From Balanoglossus misakiensis (taxonomy: Eukaryota; Hemichordata): 64,000 nt of DNA. Below the pieces are notes generated by a model, which searched no databases, was not told where the DNA came from, and saw only the letters and a program-made list of their open reading frames with translations. The first letter of the stretch is position 1; every line of letters begins with the position of its first letter. The translations under genes and the position numbers were made by a program. This document shows positions 50,388 to 62,894 of the stretch, one piece after another. The stretch is taken from contig JBECUI020000031.1 of NCBI GenBank assembly GCA_040954595.2, positions 62,001 to 126,000 on the forward strand. The letters are read 5' to 3'.

Positions 50388-53386
50388 CTAAAGCTTATGA
50401 CGTTTTAGAGAGAATGCTAAGTTTTTTGGAATCATTTTCTGTTTTTTGGGAAGACTTCGGGGTTGGGGCGGCGATGGAGAGGTCCAGGGGGGGGTGGTTT
50501 GGGGAGATGAGCCTTCCAAGGCCCGCACGGACTGCGGGGCTTGGAGGGCGGGACTGCTGGTAGAGGCATCATCCCCGCATTTGCGGGGGTGATGGCTAGG
50601 GGGTTGGCAGGGGAGTGTCGGGCTGGCCGGGGAGGTTGGTGATGTGGGGCTGGTTTGGGGAGATGTGCCTTCCAAGGCCCGCACGGACTGCGGGGCTTGG
50701 AGGGCGGGATTGCTGGTAGAGGCATCATCCCCGCATTTGCGGGGGTGATGGCTAGGGGGTTGGCAGGGGGGTGTCGGGCTGGCCGGGGAAGTTGGTGATG
50801 TGGGGTGGTAGGGGGGGGTGCCGTTCACCCGGCCTTCAATGACCCAATCGTTGACGGACCAGCCTAGCTTGCCAGTTTCGGTTCCAGTGTACCAGCTTGG
50901 GGTTTTTAGTTGATCCAGGCTGACGGTGCTGCCGAAGGTGGTGGGTGTAGCCTGGGCATTGCCGTCAGGGTCCGTGATACTCTGATTCGCATAGCGGTAG
51001 CTGTTCGTTATGGTGCCAAAGGATACTCCGACCAAACCACCCACCTGGGTGCTGCCACTCTTCCCTAAGACATTCCCTGTAGCATAGCTATTCGTTAGGG
51101 TGCCTTCATTGATGAATCCTATCAAACCACCCACGACAGCCCCTTGCCCCAAGACATCTCCAGTCGCATAGCTGCCTGTTATGCCACCACCTGAACTAAC
51201 GAAGTCTCCGACCAAACCACCCACCCCTCCGACCAAACCATCCACCCCATTACTGGTCCCCGAGACATCTCCAGTAGCATAGCTGCCTGTTATGCTAGCA
51301 GTGCTGAGCCCAGCCAAGCCACCCGGACTAAAGTTACCCGTGACATCCCCTGTAGCATAGCTGCCTGTTATGGAGGCATTATTCTCTCCCACCAAACCAC
51401 CCACCTTTTCGTTCCCCGAGACATCTCCAGTGGCATAGCTAGCCCTTATGCTGCCGTTGCTGTCTCCAACCAAACCACCCACGTTATTTCCCTGTCCCGA
51501 GACATCTCCGGTGGCATAGCTATCCCTTATGATACCGCCGCTGTACCCAGCCAAGCCTCCCACGTTATTCCCCTGTCCCGAGACATCTCCGGTGGAATAG
51601 CTAGCCCTTATGCTGCCGCTGCTGGACCCAGCCAAGCCACCCACGTTGCTGCCACCCGTGACAGAACCCGTGGTATAGCTGCCTGTTATGGTTCCACCCG
51701 ATACTCCAGCCAAACCACCAACGCTTCTGCTACCCGTGACAGAACCCGTAGCATAGCTGCCTATAATCTCTCCCTCGTTATACCCAACCAAACTACCTAC
51801 GTTAGTATCCCCCGAGAAAGAGCCACCCAGCAGTTCCAAATCCTTAATTTGACCTCCAGCAAGCATAAAATTAAAGAAACCTACTCTATTAGCTAAAGGT
51901 GTCGTGACGGTCATTCCCTCGATACTGTGGTTTTTACCATCAAAGTTCCCAGCATATCCACCGCTTAGGTAGTTGCCATCGTCGTCATAAGTTCCAGGGC
52001 TAAGAGGGGTCCAGTTTCCGTTGTCGGCATCATCGTCGCTGTCGAAGGGGTCATCCCTGATCCCGTCGTTGTCAGCGTCAGCGAAGTTGAGGTCCATGCT
52101 TAGCTCGTAGTTCCAGTTATCGGGGTAGTTTTCCGTATCCACTCCGATTTTGGCCAGTTCACTCAGGCGGTGGATGTACTGCTTACCATTGGCGGCGGGA
52201 ATAAGGGGAGTGGAATAGCGGTATTCAGCGCTGCCGTCGCTAAGCTTGGCATGCAGGTAGTAGGCGGTCTCGTTACTGACCCCGCTGAGTTCCACTGTCT
52301 GAGGGCCAAGGCTGCCTGTAAAGGAAACCTGCTTGACCATGATGTTTAAAGCCTGGTCGGTGAAGGCTTGGAGTTCTGCTTCTAGTCCTACAGGAATGCC
52401 AACTTCAACCATGATTTTTCCAGAACGGGGAACGGCATCGGTAATGACGATGCCATGGGGAGAATAAGGATTAGGAAGCGTTATCCAATCCGTGGAGGCC
52501 TCCGGGGAGACCTGGCTCCCTTTGGCCCGCAGGTGGTAGGAAGTACCGTCGGTCAGGCCAGTCAAGCTTATCTCCTGGGATGTTGCTGCCGTCGGTTCGG
52601 AAACTGCTGTTGCGGTAGCTTCACTGGTAAAGCCAGCTTCGGTGTGAGCTTCTACGGTAATGCTAACGCCGGGTAGGGGCTTGAGGGTGATGATGAGGCT
52701 TTGGTAAGCCTGTCTTATGTTTTCAATGACAGCGGGGTCCAAGGCCCGTTCCGGACCGCCGAAGTCGCTCCAGGGGGCTTCAGTGTAGCCTGTTGTTTCT
52801 CCGATGGGGTAAAGGAGGGTGATCCCGGTCAAGGGAGTGGGAAAGGCCTCGGCGGGGCTGCCTGTAAAGCTGGGAGCCCTGGGGGCCAGGATGGTCAGCT
52901 TGTTGAGAGCCGTTCCGGCGAATACCAGGTTGCCGATGGAGGTGATACCGTTACCTATCTGCACTTCGCTCAAGGAGGCAGCTGAGCTGAAGGCCTCGTC
53001 TCCTATAGTCGTGACGCTGTTGGGAATATTTATGCTGGTGAGAGTGGAGTTTTTAAAGGCTGCCTCGGCTATGGCCGTAACGGGCTTGTTATAAATGAAA
53101 GAGGGTATGCTGAGGTCGGTGCTCTCTCGTCTTGCCAGACCAGTTATAGTGATTTCCCTGCCTTCGTCCTGGTAGGTAAGTGCGTCGAAACTAGGGGGGG
53201 CGGTGAGGTTGCTGCAGGAAGTTATCAGGTAGAAAACAAAAAGGAAAAGACCAACTTTAGTGGCTAGGGTTTTTCTATGTTGTCTTACGCGGGGAAGTGA
53301 GTGAGTGAGTGAGTGAGTGAGTGAGTGAGTGAGTGAGTGAGTGAGTGAGTGAGTGAGTGAGTGAGTGAGTTGATAGATAAATTCAT
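50388..53386 (-). CDS. GLUG/BspA-like lipoprotein, array copy E, phase-off, extended tail
   Basis: Open frame 861 codons from 52973 to 50388, plus the 5' part to ATG 53386 broken only at the (TCAC)18 tract. Copy E has one G fewer near 50803 (GTGGGGTGG instead of GTGGGGGTGG), so it reads HPTSPTSPASPTPP and two repeat-encoded units. The tail then ends RSLPKKQKMIPKNLAFSLKR outside the units. Its GLUG set is close to copy A with an extra GVDGLVGGVGGLVGDF insert. Confidence 0.83.
50456..50760 (-). repeat. 156-bp units, two copies, between D and E
   Basis: Hairpins near 50567-50594 and 50723-50750. Lies within the extended frame of copy E. Confidence 0.85.
53297..53368 (-). repeat. (TCAC)18 tetranucleotide tract, copy E
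   Basis: Perfect; out of frame (n mod 3 is 0). Confidence 0.97.
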
Positions 53387-53418
53387 ATGCTGGATCTCCT
53401 TACAAATTTGATTGGTCT

Positions 53419-53447
53419 ATCCTATCGTAGGTATTCTTTTTTGTCAA
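53419..53447 (-). promoter_or_regulatory. Array promoter, copy E
   Basis: TTGACA (53442-53447), 17-nt spacer, TAGGAT (53419-53424). Confidence 0.8.
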
Positions 53448-53574
53448 GTCTTTTCTATAGGTAAAAGACTTTTTGATTGAGCAGTGATCTTGAATAAGGA
53501 CACTACGCTTCTAAAGCTTATGACGTTTTAGAGAGAATGCTAAGTTTTTTGGAATTATTTTCTGTTTTTGGGGA

Positions 53575-53877
53575 AGACTTCAGGGTTGGGGCGGCGATGG
53601 AGAGGTCCAGGGGGGGGTGGTTTGGGGAGATGTGCCTTCCAAGGCCCGCACGGACTGCGGGGCTTGGAGGGCGGGACTGCTGGTAGAGGCATCATCCCCG
53701 CATTTGCGGGGGTGATGGCTAGGGGGTTGGCAGGGGGGTGTCGGGCTGGCCGGGGAGGTTGGTGATGGGGGGCTGGTTTGGGGAGATGTGCCTTCCAAGG
53801 CCCGCACGGACTGCGGGGCTTGGAGGGCGGGATTGCTGGTAGAGGCATCATCCCCGCATTTGCGGGGGTGATGGCTA
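53575..53877 (-). repeat. 156-bp units, two copies, between E and F
   Basis: Hairpins near 53690-53717 and 53846-53873. Confidence 0.85.
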
Positions 53878-56536
53878 GGGGGTTGGCAGGGGGGTGTCGG
53901 GCTGGCCGGGGAAGTTGGTGATGTGGGGGTGGTAGGGGGGGGTGCCGTTCACCCGGCCTTCAATGACCCAATCGTTGACGGACCAGCCTAGCTTGCCAGT
54001 TTCGGTTCCAGTGTACCAGCTTGGGGTTTTTAGTTGATCCAGGCTGACGGTGCTGCCGAAGGTGGTGGGTGTAGCCTGGGCATTGCCGTCAGGGTCCGTG
54101 ATACTCTGATTCGCATAGCGGTAGCTGTTCGTTATGGTGCCAAAGGATACTCCGACCAAACCACCCACCTGGGTGCTGCCACTCTTCCCTAAGACATTCC
54201 CTGTAGCATAGCTATTCGTTAGGGTGCCTTCACTGAGTACTCCTATCAAACCACCCCCAGCATCGTTACACGTGACATCACCAGTAGCATAGCTGCCTGT
54301 TATGCCACGGCTCTGTCCAACCAAACCACCTACCTGATTACTCTGCCCCGAGACATCTCCAGTGGCATAGCTGCCTGTTATGATAGCAGTGCTGAGCCCA
54401 GCCAAGCCACCCACGGTACCCCCCTGCCCCGAGACATCTCCAGTGGCATAGCTGCCTGTTATGCTACTAGTGCTGAGCCCAGCCAAGCCACCCACAATGT
54501 CACTCATCCCCGAGACATCTCCAGTAGCATAGCTGCCTGTTATGCTAGCAGTGCTGTGCCCGGCCAAGCCGCCCACGTTAGCTCCCTGACCCGTGACATC
54601 TCCAGTGGCATGGCTATCTGTTATGGAAGCACGGCTCTGTCCAACCAAACCACCCACGGTACCCCCCTGCCCCGAGACATCTCCGGTGGCATAGCTATCC
54701 CTTATGATACCGCCGCTGTACCCAGCCAAGCCTCCCACGTTATTCCCCTGTCCCGAGACATCTCCGGTGGAATAGCTATCCCTTATGCTGCCGCTGCTGG
54801 ACCCAGCCAAACCACCCACGTTGCTGCTACCCGTGACAGAACCCGTGGTATAGCTGCCTGTTATGGTTCCACCCGATACTCCAGCCAAACCACCAACGCT
54901 TCTGCTACCCGTGACAGAAGCCGTAGCATAGCTGCCTATAATCTCTCCCTCGTTATACCCAACCAAACTACCTACGTTAGTATCCCCCGAGAAAGAGCCA
55001 CCCAGCAGTTCCAAATCCTTAATTTGACCTCCAGCAAGCATAAAATTAAAAAAACCTACTCTATTAGCTAAAGGTGTCGTGACGGTCATTCCCTCGATAC
55101 TGTGGTTTTTACCATCAAAGTTCCCAGCATATCCACCGCTTAGGTAGTTGCCATCGTCGTCATAAGTTCCAGGGCTAAGAGGGGTCCAGTTTCCGTTGTC
55201 GGCATCATCGTCGCTGTCGAAGGGGTCATCCCTGATCCCGTCGTTGTTCGCGTCAGCGAAGTTGAGGTCCATGCTTAGCTCGTAGTTCCAGTTATCGGGG
55301 TAGTTTTCCGTATCCACTCCGATTTTGGCCAGTTCACTCAGGCGGTGGATGTACTGCTTACCATTGGCGGCGGGAATAAGGGGAGTGGAATAGCGGTATT
55401 CAGCGCTGCCGTCGCTGAGCTGGGCACGCAGGTAGTAGGGCCTTTCATTGCTGAGTCCGCTTAGTTCCACTGTCTGAGGGCCGAGGCTGCCTGTAAAGGA
55501 AACCTTCTTGACCATGATGCTTAAAGCCTGGTCGGTGAAGGCTTGGAGTTCTGATTCTAGTCCTAGGGGAGCGTCAACTTCAACCATGATTTTTCCAGAA
55601 CGGGGAACGGCATCGGTAATGACGATGCCATGGGGAGAATAAGAATTAGGAAGCGTTATCCAATCCGTGGAGGCCTCCGGGGAGACCTGGCTCCCTTTGG
55701 CCCGCAGGTGGTAGGAGGTACCGTCGGTCAGGCCAGTCAAGCTTATCTCCTGGGATGTTGTTGCCGTCGGTTCGGAAACTGCTGTTGCGGTGGTAGAGCC
55801 AGCTTCGGTGAGAGCTTCAACGGTAATGCTAACGCCGGGTAGGGGCTTGAGGGTGATGATGAGGCTTTGGTAAGCCTGTCTTATGTTTTCAATGACAGAG
55901 GGGTCCAAGGCCCGTTCCGGACCGCCGAAGCCGCTCCAGAGGCCTTCAGTGTAGCCTGTTGTTTCTCCGATGGGGTAAAGGAGGGTGATCCCGGTCAAGG
56001 GGGCAGGAAAGGCCTCGGCGGGGCTGCCTATAAAGCTGGGGGCCATAGGAGCCAGGATGGTCAGCTTGTTGAGGGCCGTTCCGGCGAAGGCCAGATTGCC
56101 GATGGAGGTGATACCGTTACCTACATGTACTTCGCTCAAGGAGGCAGCTGAGCTGAAGGCCTCGTCTCCTATAGTCGTGACGCTGTTGGGAATATTTATG
56201 CTGGTAAGGGTGGAATTTTTAAAGGCTGCCTCGGCTATGGCCGTAACGGGCTTGTTATAAATGAAAGAGGGTATGCTGAGGTCGGTGCTGTCTTGTCTTG
56301 CCAGACCAGTTATAGTGATTTCCCTGCCTTCGTCCTGGTAGGTAAGTGCGTCGAAACTAGGGGGGGCGGTGAGGTTGCTGCAGGAAGTTATCAGGTAGAA
56401 AACGAAAAGGAAAAGACCAACTTTAGTGGCTAGGGTTTTTCTATGCTGTCTTACGCGGGGAAGTGAGTGAGTGAGTGAGTGAGTGAGTGAGTGAGTGAGT
56501 GAGTGAGTGAGTGAGTGAGTTGATAAATAAATTCAT
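53875..56536 (-). CDS. GLUG/BspA-like lipoprotein, array copy F, phase-off
   Basis: Open frame 754 codons from MSEVHVGNG at 56139 to 53875 (note HVGNG instead of QIGNG), plus the 5' region to ATG 56536 that is interrupted only by (TCAC)14. It ends with the short tail TNFPGQPDTPLPTP. The GLUG repeats mix the A/E type first part with the D/H type second part (DSHATGDVTGQGANVGG, CNDAGGGLIGVLSEG), so it is a clear mosaic. Confidence 0.84.
56463..56518 (-). repeat. (TCAC)14 tetranucleotide tract, copy F
   Basis: Perfect; n mod 3 is 2, out of frame in the other register from its neighbours. Confidence 0.97.
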
Positions 56537-56568
56537 ATGCTGGATCTCCTTACAAATTTGATTGGTCT

Positions 56569-56597
56569 ACCCTATCGTAGTTATTCTTTTTTGTCAA
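56569..56597 (-). promoter_or_regulatory. Array promoter, copy F
   Basis: TTGACA (56592-56597), 17-nt spacer, TAGGGT (56569-56574). Confidence 0.8.
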
Positions 56598-56714
56598 GAC
56601 TTTTCCATAGGTAAAAGACTTTTTGATTGAGCAGTGATCTTGAATAAGGACACTACGCTTCTAAAGCTTATGACGTTTTAGAGGGAATGCCAAATTTTTT
56701 GGAATTATTTTCTG

Positions 56715-57183
56715 TTTTTGGGGAAGACCTCGGGGTTGGGGCGGCGATGGAGAGGTCCAGGGGGGGCAGGTTGGGGGAGATGTGCCTTCCAAGGCCCGCA
56801 CGGACTGCGGGGCTTGGAGGGCGGGACTACTGGTAGAGGCATCATCCCCGCATTTGCGGGGGTGATGGCTAGGGGGTTGGCAGGGGGGTGTCGGGCTGGC
56901 CGGGGAAGTTGGTGATGTGGGGCTGGTTGGGGGAGATGTGCCTTCCAAGGCCCGCACAGACTGCGGGGCTTGGAGGGCGGGACTGCTGGTAGAGGCATCA
57001 CCCCCGCATTTGCGGGGGTGATGGCTAGGGGGTTGGCAGGGGGGTGTCGGGCTGGCCGGGGAAGTTGGTGATGTGGGGCTGGTTGGGGGAGATGTGCCTT
57101 CCAAGGCCCGCACGGACTGCGGGCCTTGGAGGGCGGGACTACTGGTAGAGGCATCATCCCCGCATTTGCGGGGGTGATGGCTA
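56715..57183 (-). repeat. 156-bp units, three copies, between F and G
   Basis: Hairpins near 56840-56867, 56996-57023 (CCCCCGCA variant, making the stem perfect) and 57152-57179. Confidence 0.87.
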
Positions 57184-59798
57184 GGGGGTTGGTAGGGGGG
57201 TGTCGGGCTGGCCGGGGAGGTTGGTGATGTGGGGGTGGTTTGGGGGGGTGCCGTTCACCCGGCCTTCAATGACCCAATCGTTGACGGACCAGCCTAGCTT
57301 GCCAGTTTCGGTCCCGGTGTACCAGCTTGGGGTTTTTAGTTGATCCAGGCTGACGGTGCTGCCAGAGGTGTTGGGGCTGGCTTGGGCATTGCCGTCAGGG
57401 TCTGTGATACTCTGATTCGCATAGCGGTAGCTGTTCGTTATGGTGCCAAAGGATGCTCCGACCAAACCACCCACCTGGGCACTGCCACTCTTCCCCAAGA
57501 CATTCCCTGTAGCATAGCTATTCGTTATGGTGCCTTGATTGAATACTCCTATCAAGCCGCCCACCACAGGAGAGAACATCCCCGAGACATCTCCAGTCGC
57601 ATAGCTATCTGTTATGCCACCACCTGAACTAGTCATATCCCCGACCAGACCACCCAGGGTCCTTTGCCCCGTGACATCCCCAGTGGCATAGCTGCCTGTT
57701 ATGCTAGCAGAGCTGTACCCGGCCAAGCCGCCCACAAGGTCGTTCATCCCCGAGACATCTCCAGTAGCATAGCTGCCTGTTATGGAGGCGTTATTATCTC
57801 CGACCAAACCACCCACCAGGAAGTTCCCCGAGACATCTCCAGTGGCATAGCTAGCCCTTATGCTGCCGCTGCTGTCTCCAACCAAACCACCCACGTTATT
57901 TCCCTGGCCCGAGACATCTCCAGTGGCATAGCTATCCCTTATGCTACCGCCGCTGTACCCAGCCAAGCCGCCCACGTTATTTCCCTGGCCCGAGACATTT
58001 CCGGTGGAATAGCTATCCCTTATGCTGCCGCTGCTGGACCCAACCAAGCCACCCACGTTGCTGCTACCCGTGACAGAACCCGTGGTATAGCTGCCTGTTA
58101 TGGTTCCACCCGATACTCCAGCCAAACCACCAACGCTTCTGCTACCCGTGACAGAACCCGTAGCATAGCTGCCTATAATCTCTCCCTCGTTATACCCAAC
58201 CAAACTACCTACGTTAGAATTACCCGAGAAAGAGCCACCCAGCAGTGCCAGATCCTTAATTTGACCTCCAGCAAGCATAAAATTAAAAAAACCGACTCTA
58301 TTAGCTAAAGGTGTCGTGACGGTCATTCCCTCGATACTGTGGTTTTTACCATCAAAGTTCCCAGCATATCCACCACTTAGGTACTTTCCATCGTCGTCAT
58401 AAGTTCCAGGGCTAAGAGGGGTCCAGTTTCCGTTGTCGGCATCATCGTCGCTGTCGAAGGGGTCATCCCTGATCCCGTCGTTGTCGGCGTCAGCGAAGTT
58501 GAGGTCCATGCTTAGCTCGTAGTTCCAGTTATCGGGGTAGTTTTCCGTATCCACTCCGATTTTGGCCAGTTCACTTAGGCGGTGGATGTACTGCTTGCCA
58601 TTGGCGGTGGGGATGAGGGGGGTGGTGTAACGGTATTCAGCGCTGCCGTCGCTAAGCTTGGCATGCAGGTAGTAGAGCCTTTCATTGCTGACCCCGCTGA
58701 GTTCCACTGTCTGAGGGCCGGGGCTGCCTGTAAAGGAAACCTTCTTGACCATGATGCTTAAAGCCTGGTCGGTGAAGGCTTGGAGTTCTGATTCTAGTCC
58801 TAGGGGAGCGTCAACTTCAACCATGATTTTTCCAGAACGGGGAACGGCATCGGTAATGACGATGCCATGGGGAGAGTAAGGATTAGGAAGCGTTATCCAA
58901 TCCGTGAAGGCCTCCGGGGAGACCTGATTCCCTTTGGCCCGCAGGCGGTAGGAGGTACCGTCGGTCAGGCCAGTCAGGCTTATCTCCTGGGAAGTTGTTG
59001 CCGTCGGTTCGGAAACTGCTGTTGCGGTAGCTTCACTGCTAAAGTCAGCTTCGGTGTGAGCTTCAACGGTAATGCTAACGCCGGGTAGGGGCTTGAGGGT
59101 GATGATGAGGCTTTGGTAAGCCTGTCTTATGTTTTCAATGACAGAGGGGTCCAAGGCCCGTTCTAGACCGCCGAAGCCGCTCCAGAGGCCTTCAGTGTAG
59201 CCTGTTGTTTCTCCGATGGGGTAAAGGAAGGTGATCCCGGTCAAGGGGGCAGGAAAGGCCTCGGCGGGGCTGCCTATAAAGCTGGGGGCCATGGGGGCCA
59301 AGACGGTGAGTTTGTTAAGGGCCGTTCCGGCGAAGGCCAGATTGCCGATGGAGGTGATACCGTTACCTATCTGCACTTCGCTCAAGGAGGCAGATGAGCT
59401 GAAGGCCTCGTCTCCTATAGTCGTGACGCTGTTGGGAATATTTATGCTGGTGAGGGTGGAGTTTTTAAAGGCTGCCTCGGCTATGGCCGTAACGGGCTTG
59501 TTATAAATGAAAGAGGGTATGCTGAGGTCGGTGCTCTCTCGTCTTGCCAGACCAGTTATAGTGATTTCCCTGCCTTCGTCCTGGTAGGTAAGTGCGCCGA
59601 AACTAGGGGGGGCGGTGAGGTTGCTGCAGGAAGTTATCAGGTAGAAAACGAAAAGGAAAAGACCAACTTTGGCGGCTAGGGTTTTTCTATGTTGTCTTAC
59701 GCGGGGAAGTGAGTGAGTGAGTGAGTGAGTGAGTGAGTGAGTGAGTGAGTGAGTGAGTGAGTGAGTGAGTGAGTGAGTGAGTTGATAGATAAATTCAT
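57181..59798 (-). CDS. GLUG/BspA-like lipoprotein, array copy G, phase-off
   Basis: Open frame 734 codons from 59385 to 57181 and the 5' part to ATG 59798, interrupted only at (TCAC)18. GLUG order is nearly identical to copy B (SPVVGGLIGVFNQGTITNSY, SGMFSPVVGG) and the tail is the same, ending QPDTPLPTP. The Fn3-like middle resembles other copies, so recent gene conversion or duplication in the GLUG part with B is likely. Confidence 0.85.
59709..59780 (-). repeat. (TCAC)18 tetranucleotide tract, copy G
   Basis: Perfect; out of frame (n mod 3 is 0). Confidence 0.97.
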
Positions 59799-59830
59799 AT
59801 GCTGGATCTCCTTACAAATTTGATTGGTCT

Positions 59831-59859
59831 ACCCTATCGTAGTTATTCTTTTCTGTCAA
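59831..59859 (-). promoter_or_regulatory. Array promoter, copy G
   Basis: TTGACA (59854-59859), 17-nt spacer, TAGGGT (59831-59836). Confidence 0.8.
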
Positions 59860-59974
59860 GTCTTTGCCATAGGTAAAAGACTTTTTGATTGAGCAGTGAT
59901 CTTGAATAAGGACACTACGCTTCAAAGCTTATTGCGTTTTAGAGGGAAAGCCAAGTTTTTTGGAATTATTTTCT

Positions 59975-60131
59975 GTTTTTGGGGAAGACTTCGGGGTTGG
60001 GGCAGCGATGGAGAGGTCCAGGGGGGCTGGTTGGGGGAGATGAGCCCTCCAAGGCCCGCACGGACTGCGGGGCTTGGAGGGCGGGACTGCTGGTAGAGCC
60101 ATCATCCCCGCATTTGCGGGGGTGATGGCTA
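59975..60131 (-). repeat. 156-bp unit, one copy, between G and H
   Basis: Hairpin near 60100-60127, ahead of it the CCAAGGCCCGCA hairpin. Confidence 0.84.
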
Positions 60132-62716
60132 GGGGGTTGGCAGGGGGGTGTCGGGCTGGCCGGGGAAGTTGGTGATGTGGGGGTGGTAGGGGGGGGTGCC
60201 GTTCACCCGGCCTGTGATGACCCAGTCCTCGGCGGTCCAGCCTAGATTGCTTGAGTCGGTGGAGGTGTACCAGCTTGGGGTTTTTAGTTGATCCAGGCTG
60301 ACGGTGCTGCCATAGGTGTTGGGTGTAGCGTGGGCATTGCCGTCAGGGTCTGTGATACTCTGATTCGCATAGCGGTAGCTCTTCGTTATGGTGCCAAAGG
60401 ATACTCCGACCAAACCACCCACGTTATTGCTCTGTCCCGAGACATCCCCTGTAGCATAGCTATTCGTTAGGGTACCTCCATTGAGTACTCCTATCAAACC
60501 ACCCGCAGCATCGTTACACGTGACATCACCAGTAGCATAGCTGCCTGTTATGCCACGGCTCTGTCCAACCAAACCACCTACCTGATTACTCTGCCCCGAG
60601 ACATCTCCAGTGGCATAGCTGCCTGTTATGATAGCAGTGCTGTGCCCGGCCAAACCACCTACCTGAGAATCCTGCCCCGAGACATCTCCAGTGGCATAGC
60701 TGCCTGTTATGCTACTAGTGCTGAGCCCAGCCAAGCCACCCACAATGTCACTCATCCCCGAGACATCTCCAGTAGCATAGCTGCCTGTTATGCTAGCAGT
60801 GCTGTGCCCGGCCAAGCCGCCCACGTTAGTTCCCTGACCCGTGACATCTCCAGTGGCATGGCTATCTGTTATGGAAGCACGGCTCTGTCCAACCAAACCA
60901 CCCACGGTACCCCCCTGCCCCGAGACATCTCCGGTGGAATAGCTATCCCTTATGCTACCGCCGCTGTACCCAGCCAAACCACCAACGTTGCTGCTACCCG
61001 TGACAGAACCCGTGGTATAGCTGCCTGTTATGGTTCCACCCGATACTCCAGCCAAACCACCAACGCTTCTGCTACCCGTGACAGAACCCGTAGCATAGCT
61101 GCCTATAATCTCTCCCTCGTTATACCCAACCAAACTACCTACGTTAGAATTGCCCGAGAAAGAGCCACCCAGCAGTGCCAGATCCTTAATTTGACCTCCA
61201 GCAAGCATAAAATTAAAAAAACCGACTCTATTAGCTAAAGGTGTCGTGACGGTCATTCCCTCGATACTGTGGTTTTTACCATCAAAGTTCCCAGCATATC
61301 CACCGCTTAGGTAGTTGCCATCGTCGTCATAAGTTCCAGGGCTAAGAGGGGTCCAGTTTCCGTTGTCGGCATCATCGTCGCTGTCGAAGGGGTCATCCCT
61401 GATCCCGTCGTTGTCAGCGTCAGCGAAGTTGAGGTCCATGCTTAGCTCGTAGTTCCAGTTATCGGGGTAGTTTTCCGTATCCACTCCGATTTTGGCCAGT
61501 TCACTTAGGCGGTGGATGTACTGCTTGCCGTCGGCGGTGGGGATGAGGGGGGTGGTGTAACGGTATTCAGCGCTGCCGTCGCTAAGCTTGGCATGCAGGT
61601 AGTAGGGCCTTTCATTGCTGACCCCGCTGAGTTCCACTGTCTGAGGGCCGGGGCTGCCTGTAAAGGAAACCTGCTTGACCATGATGCTTAAAGCCTGGTC
61701 GGTGAAGGCTTGGAGTTCTGCTTCTAGTCCTAGGGGAGCGTCAACTTCAACCATGATTTTTCCAGAACGGGGAACGGCATCGGTAATGACGATGCCATGG
61801 GGAGAATAAGGATTAGGAAGCGTTATCCAATCCGTGGAGGCCTCCGGGGAGACCTGGCTCCCTTTGGCCCGCAGGTGGTAGGAGGTACCATCGGTCAGGC
61901 CAGTCAGGCTTATCTCCTGGGATGTTGTTGCCGTCGGTTCGGAAACTGCTGTTGCGGTAGCTTCACTGCTAAAGTCAGCTTCGGTGTGAGCTTCTACGGT
62001 AATGCTAACGCCGGGTAGGGGCTTGAGGGTGATGATGAGGCTTTGGTAAGCCTGTCTTATGTTTTCAATGACAGCGGGGTCCAAGGCCTGTTCTGGACCG
62101 CCGAAGCCGCTCCAGAGGCCTTCAGTGTAGCCTGTTGTTTCTCCGATGGGGTAAAGGAGGGTGATCCCGGTCAAGGGGGCGGGAAAGGCCTCGGGAGGAC
62201 TGCCTATAAAGCTGGGGGCCCTAGAGGCCAGGATGCTTAGCTTGTTGAGAGCCGTTCCGGCGAAGGCCAGATTGCCGATGGAGGTGATACCGTTACCTAT
62301 CTGCACTTCGCTCAAGGAGGCAGCTGAGCTGAAGGCCTCGTCTCCTATAGTCGTGACGCTGTTGGGAATATTTATGCTGGTAAGGGTGGAATTTTTAAAG
62401 GCTGCCTCGGCTATGGCCGTAACGGGCTTGTTATAAATGAAAGAGGGTATGCTGAGGTCGGTGCTGTCTTGTCTTGCCAGACCAGTTATAGTGATTTCCC
62501 TGCCTTCGTCCTGGTAGGTAAGTGCGTCGAAACTAGGGGGGGCGGTGAGGTTGCTGCAGGAAGTTATCAGGTAGAAAACGAAAAGGAAAAGACCAACTTT
62601 AGTGGCTAGGGTTTTTCTATGTTGTCTTACGCGGGGAAGTGAGTGAGTGAGTGAGTGAGTGAGTGAGTGAGTGAGTGAGTGAGTGAGTGAGTGAGTGAGT
62701 TGATAGATAAATTCAT
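60129..62716 (-). CDS. GLUG/BspA-like lipoprotein, array copy H, phase-off
   Basis: Open frame 728 codons from 62315 to 60129, plus the 5' part to ATG 62716 broken only at (TCAC)15. The last module (STDSSNLGWTAEDWVITGRVNGTPP) is shared with copy D only; elsewhere this place reads TGTETGKLGWSVNDWVIEGRV. Ends QPDTPLPTP. Domain order as in copy B. Confidence 0.85.
62639..62698 (-). repeat. (TCAC)15 tetranucleotide tract, copy H
   Basis: Perfect; out of frame (n mod 3 is 0). Confidence 0.97.
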
Positions 62717-62748
62717 ATGCTGGATCTCCTTACAAATTTGATTGGTCT

Positions 62749-62777
62749 ATCCTATCGTAGGTATTCTTTTTTGTCAA
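62749..62777 (-). promoter_or_regulatory. Array promoter, copy H
   Basis: TTGACA (62772-62777), 17-nt spacer, TAGGAT (62749-62754). Confidence 0.8.
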
Positions 62778-62894
62778 GTCTTTTCTATAGGTAAAAGACT
62801 TTTTGATTGAGCAGTGATCTTGAATAAGGACACTACGCTTCTAAAGCTTATGACGTTTTAGAGAGAATGCTAAGTTTTTTGGAATTATTTTCTG

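Noticed and set aside
44001-57157. Short proline-rich minus-strand frames in the spacers, treated as independent genes
   Set aside because: They are translations of the 156-bp units in one frame or another. Only copies D and E join them to a gene.
38457-62436. Long plus-strand reading frames across the array (for example 44524-45510 and 48150-48797)
   Set aside because: They are antisense shadows of the GLUG repeats. They appear in every copy at the same place and have no ribosome sites or promoters.
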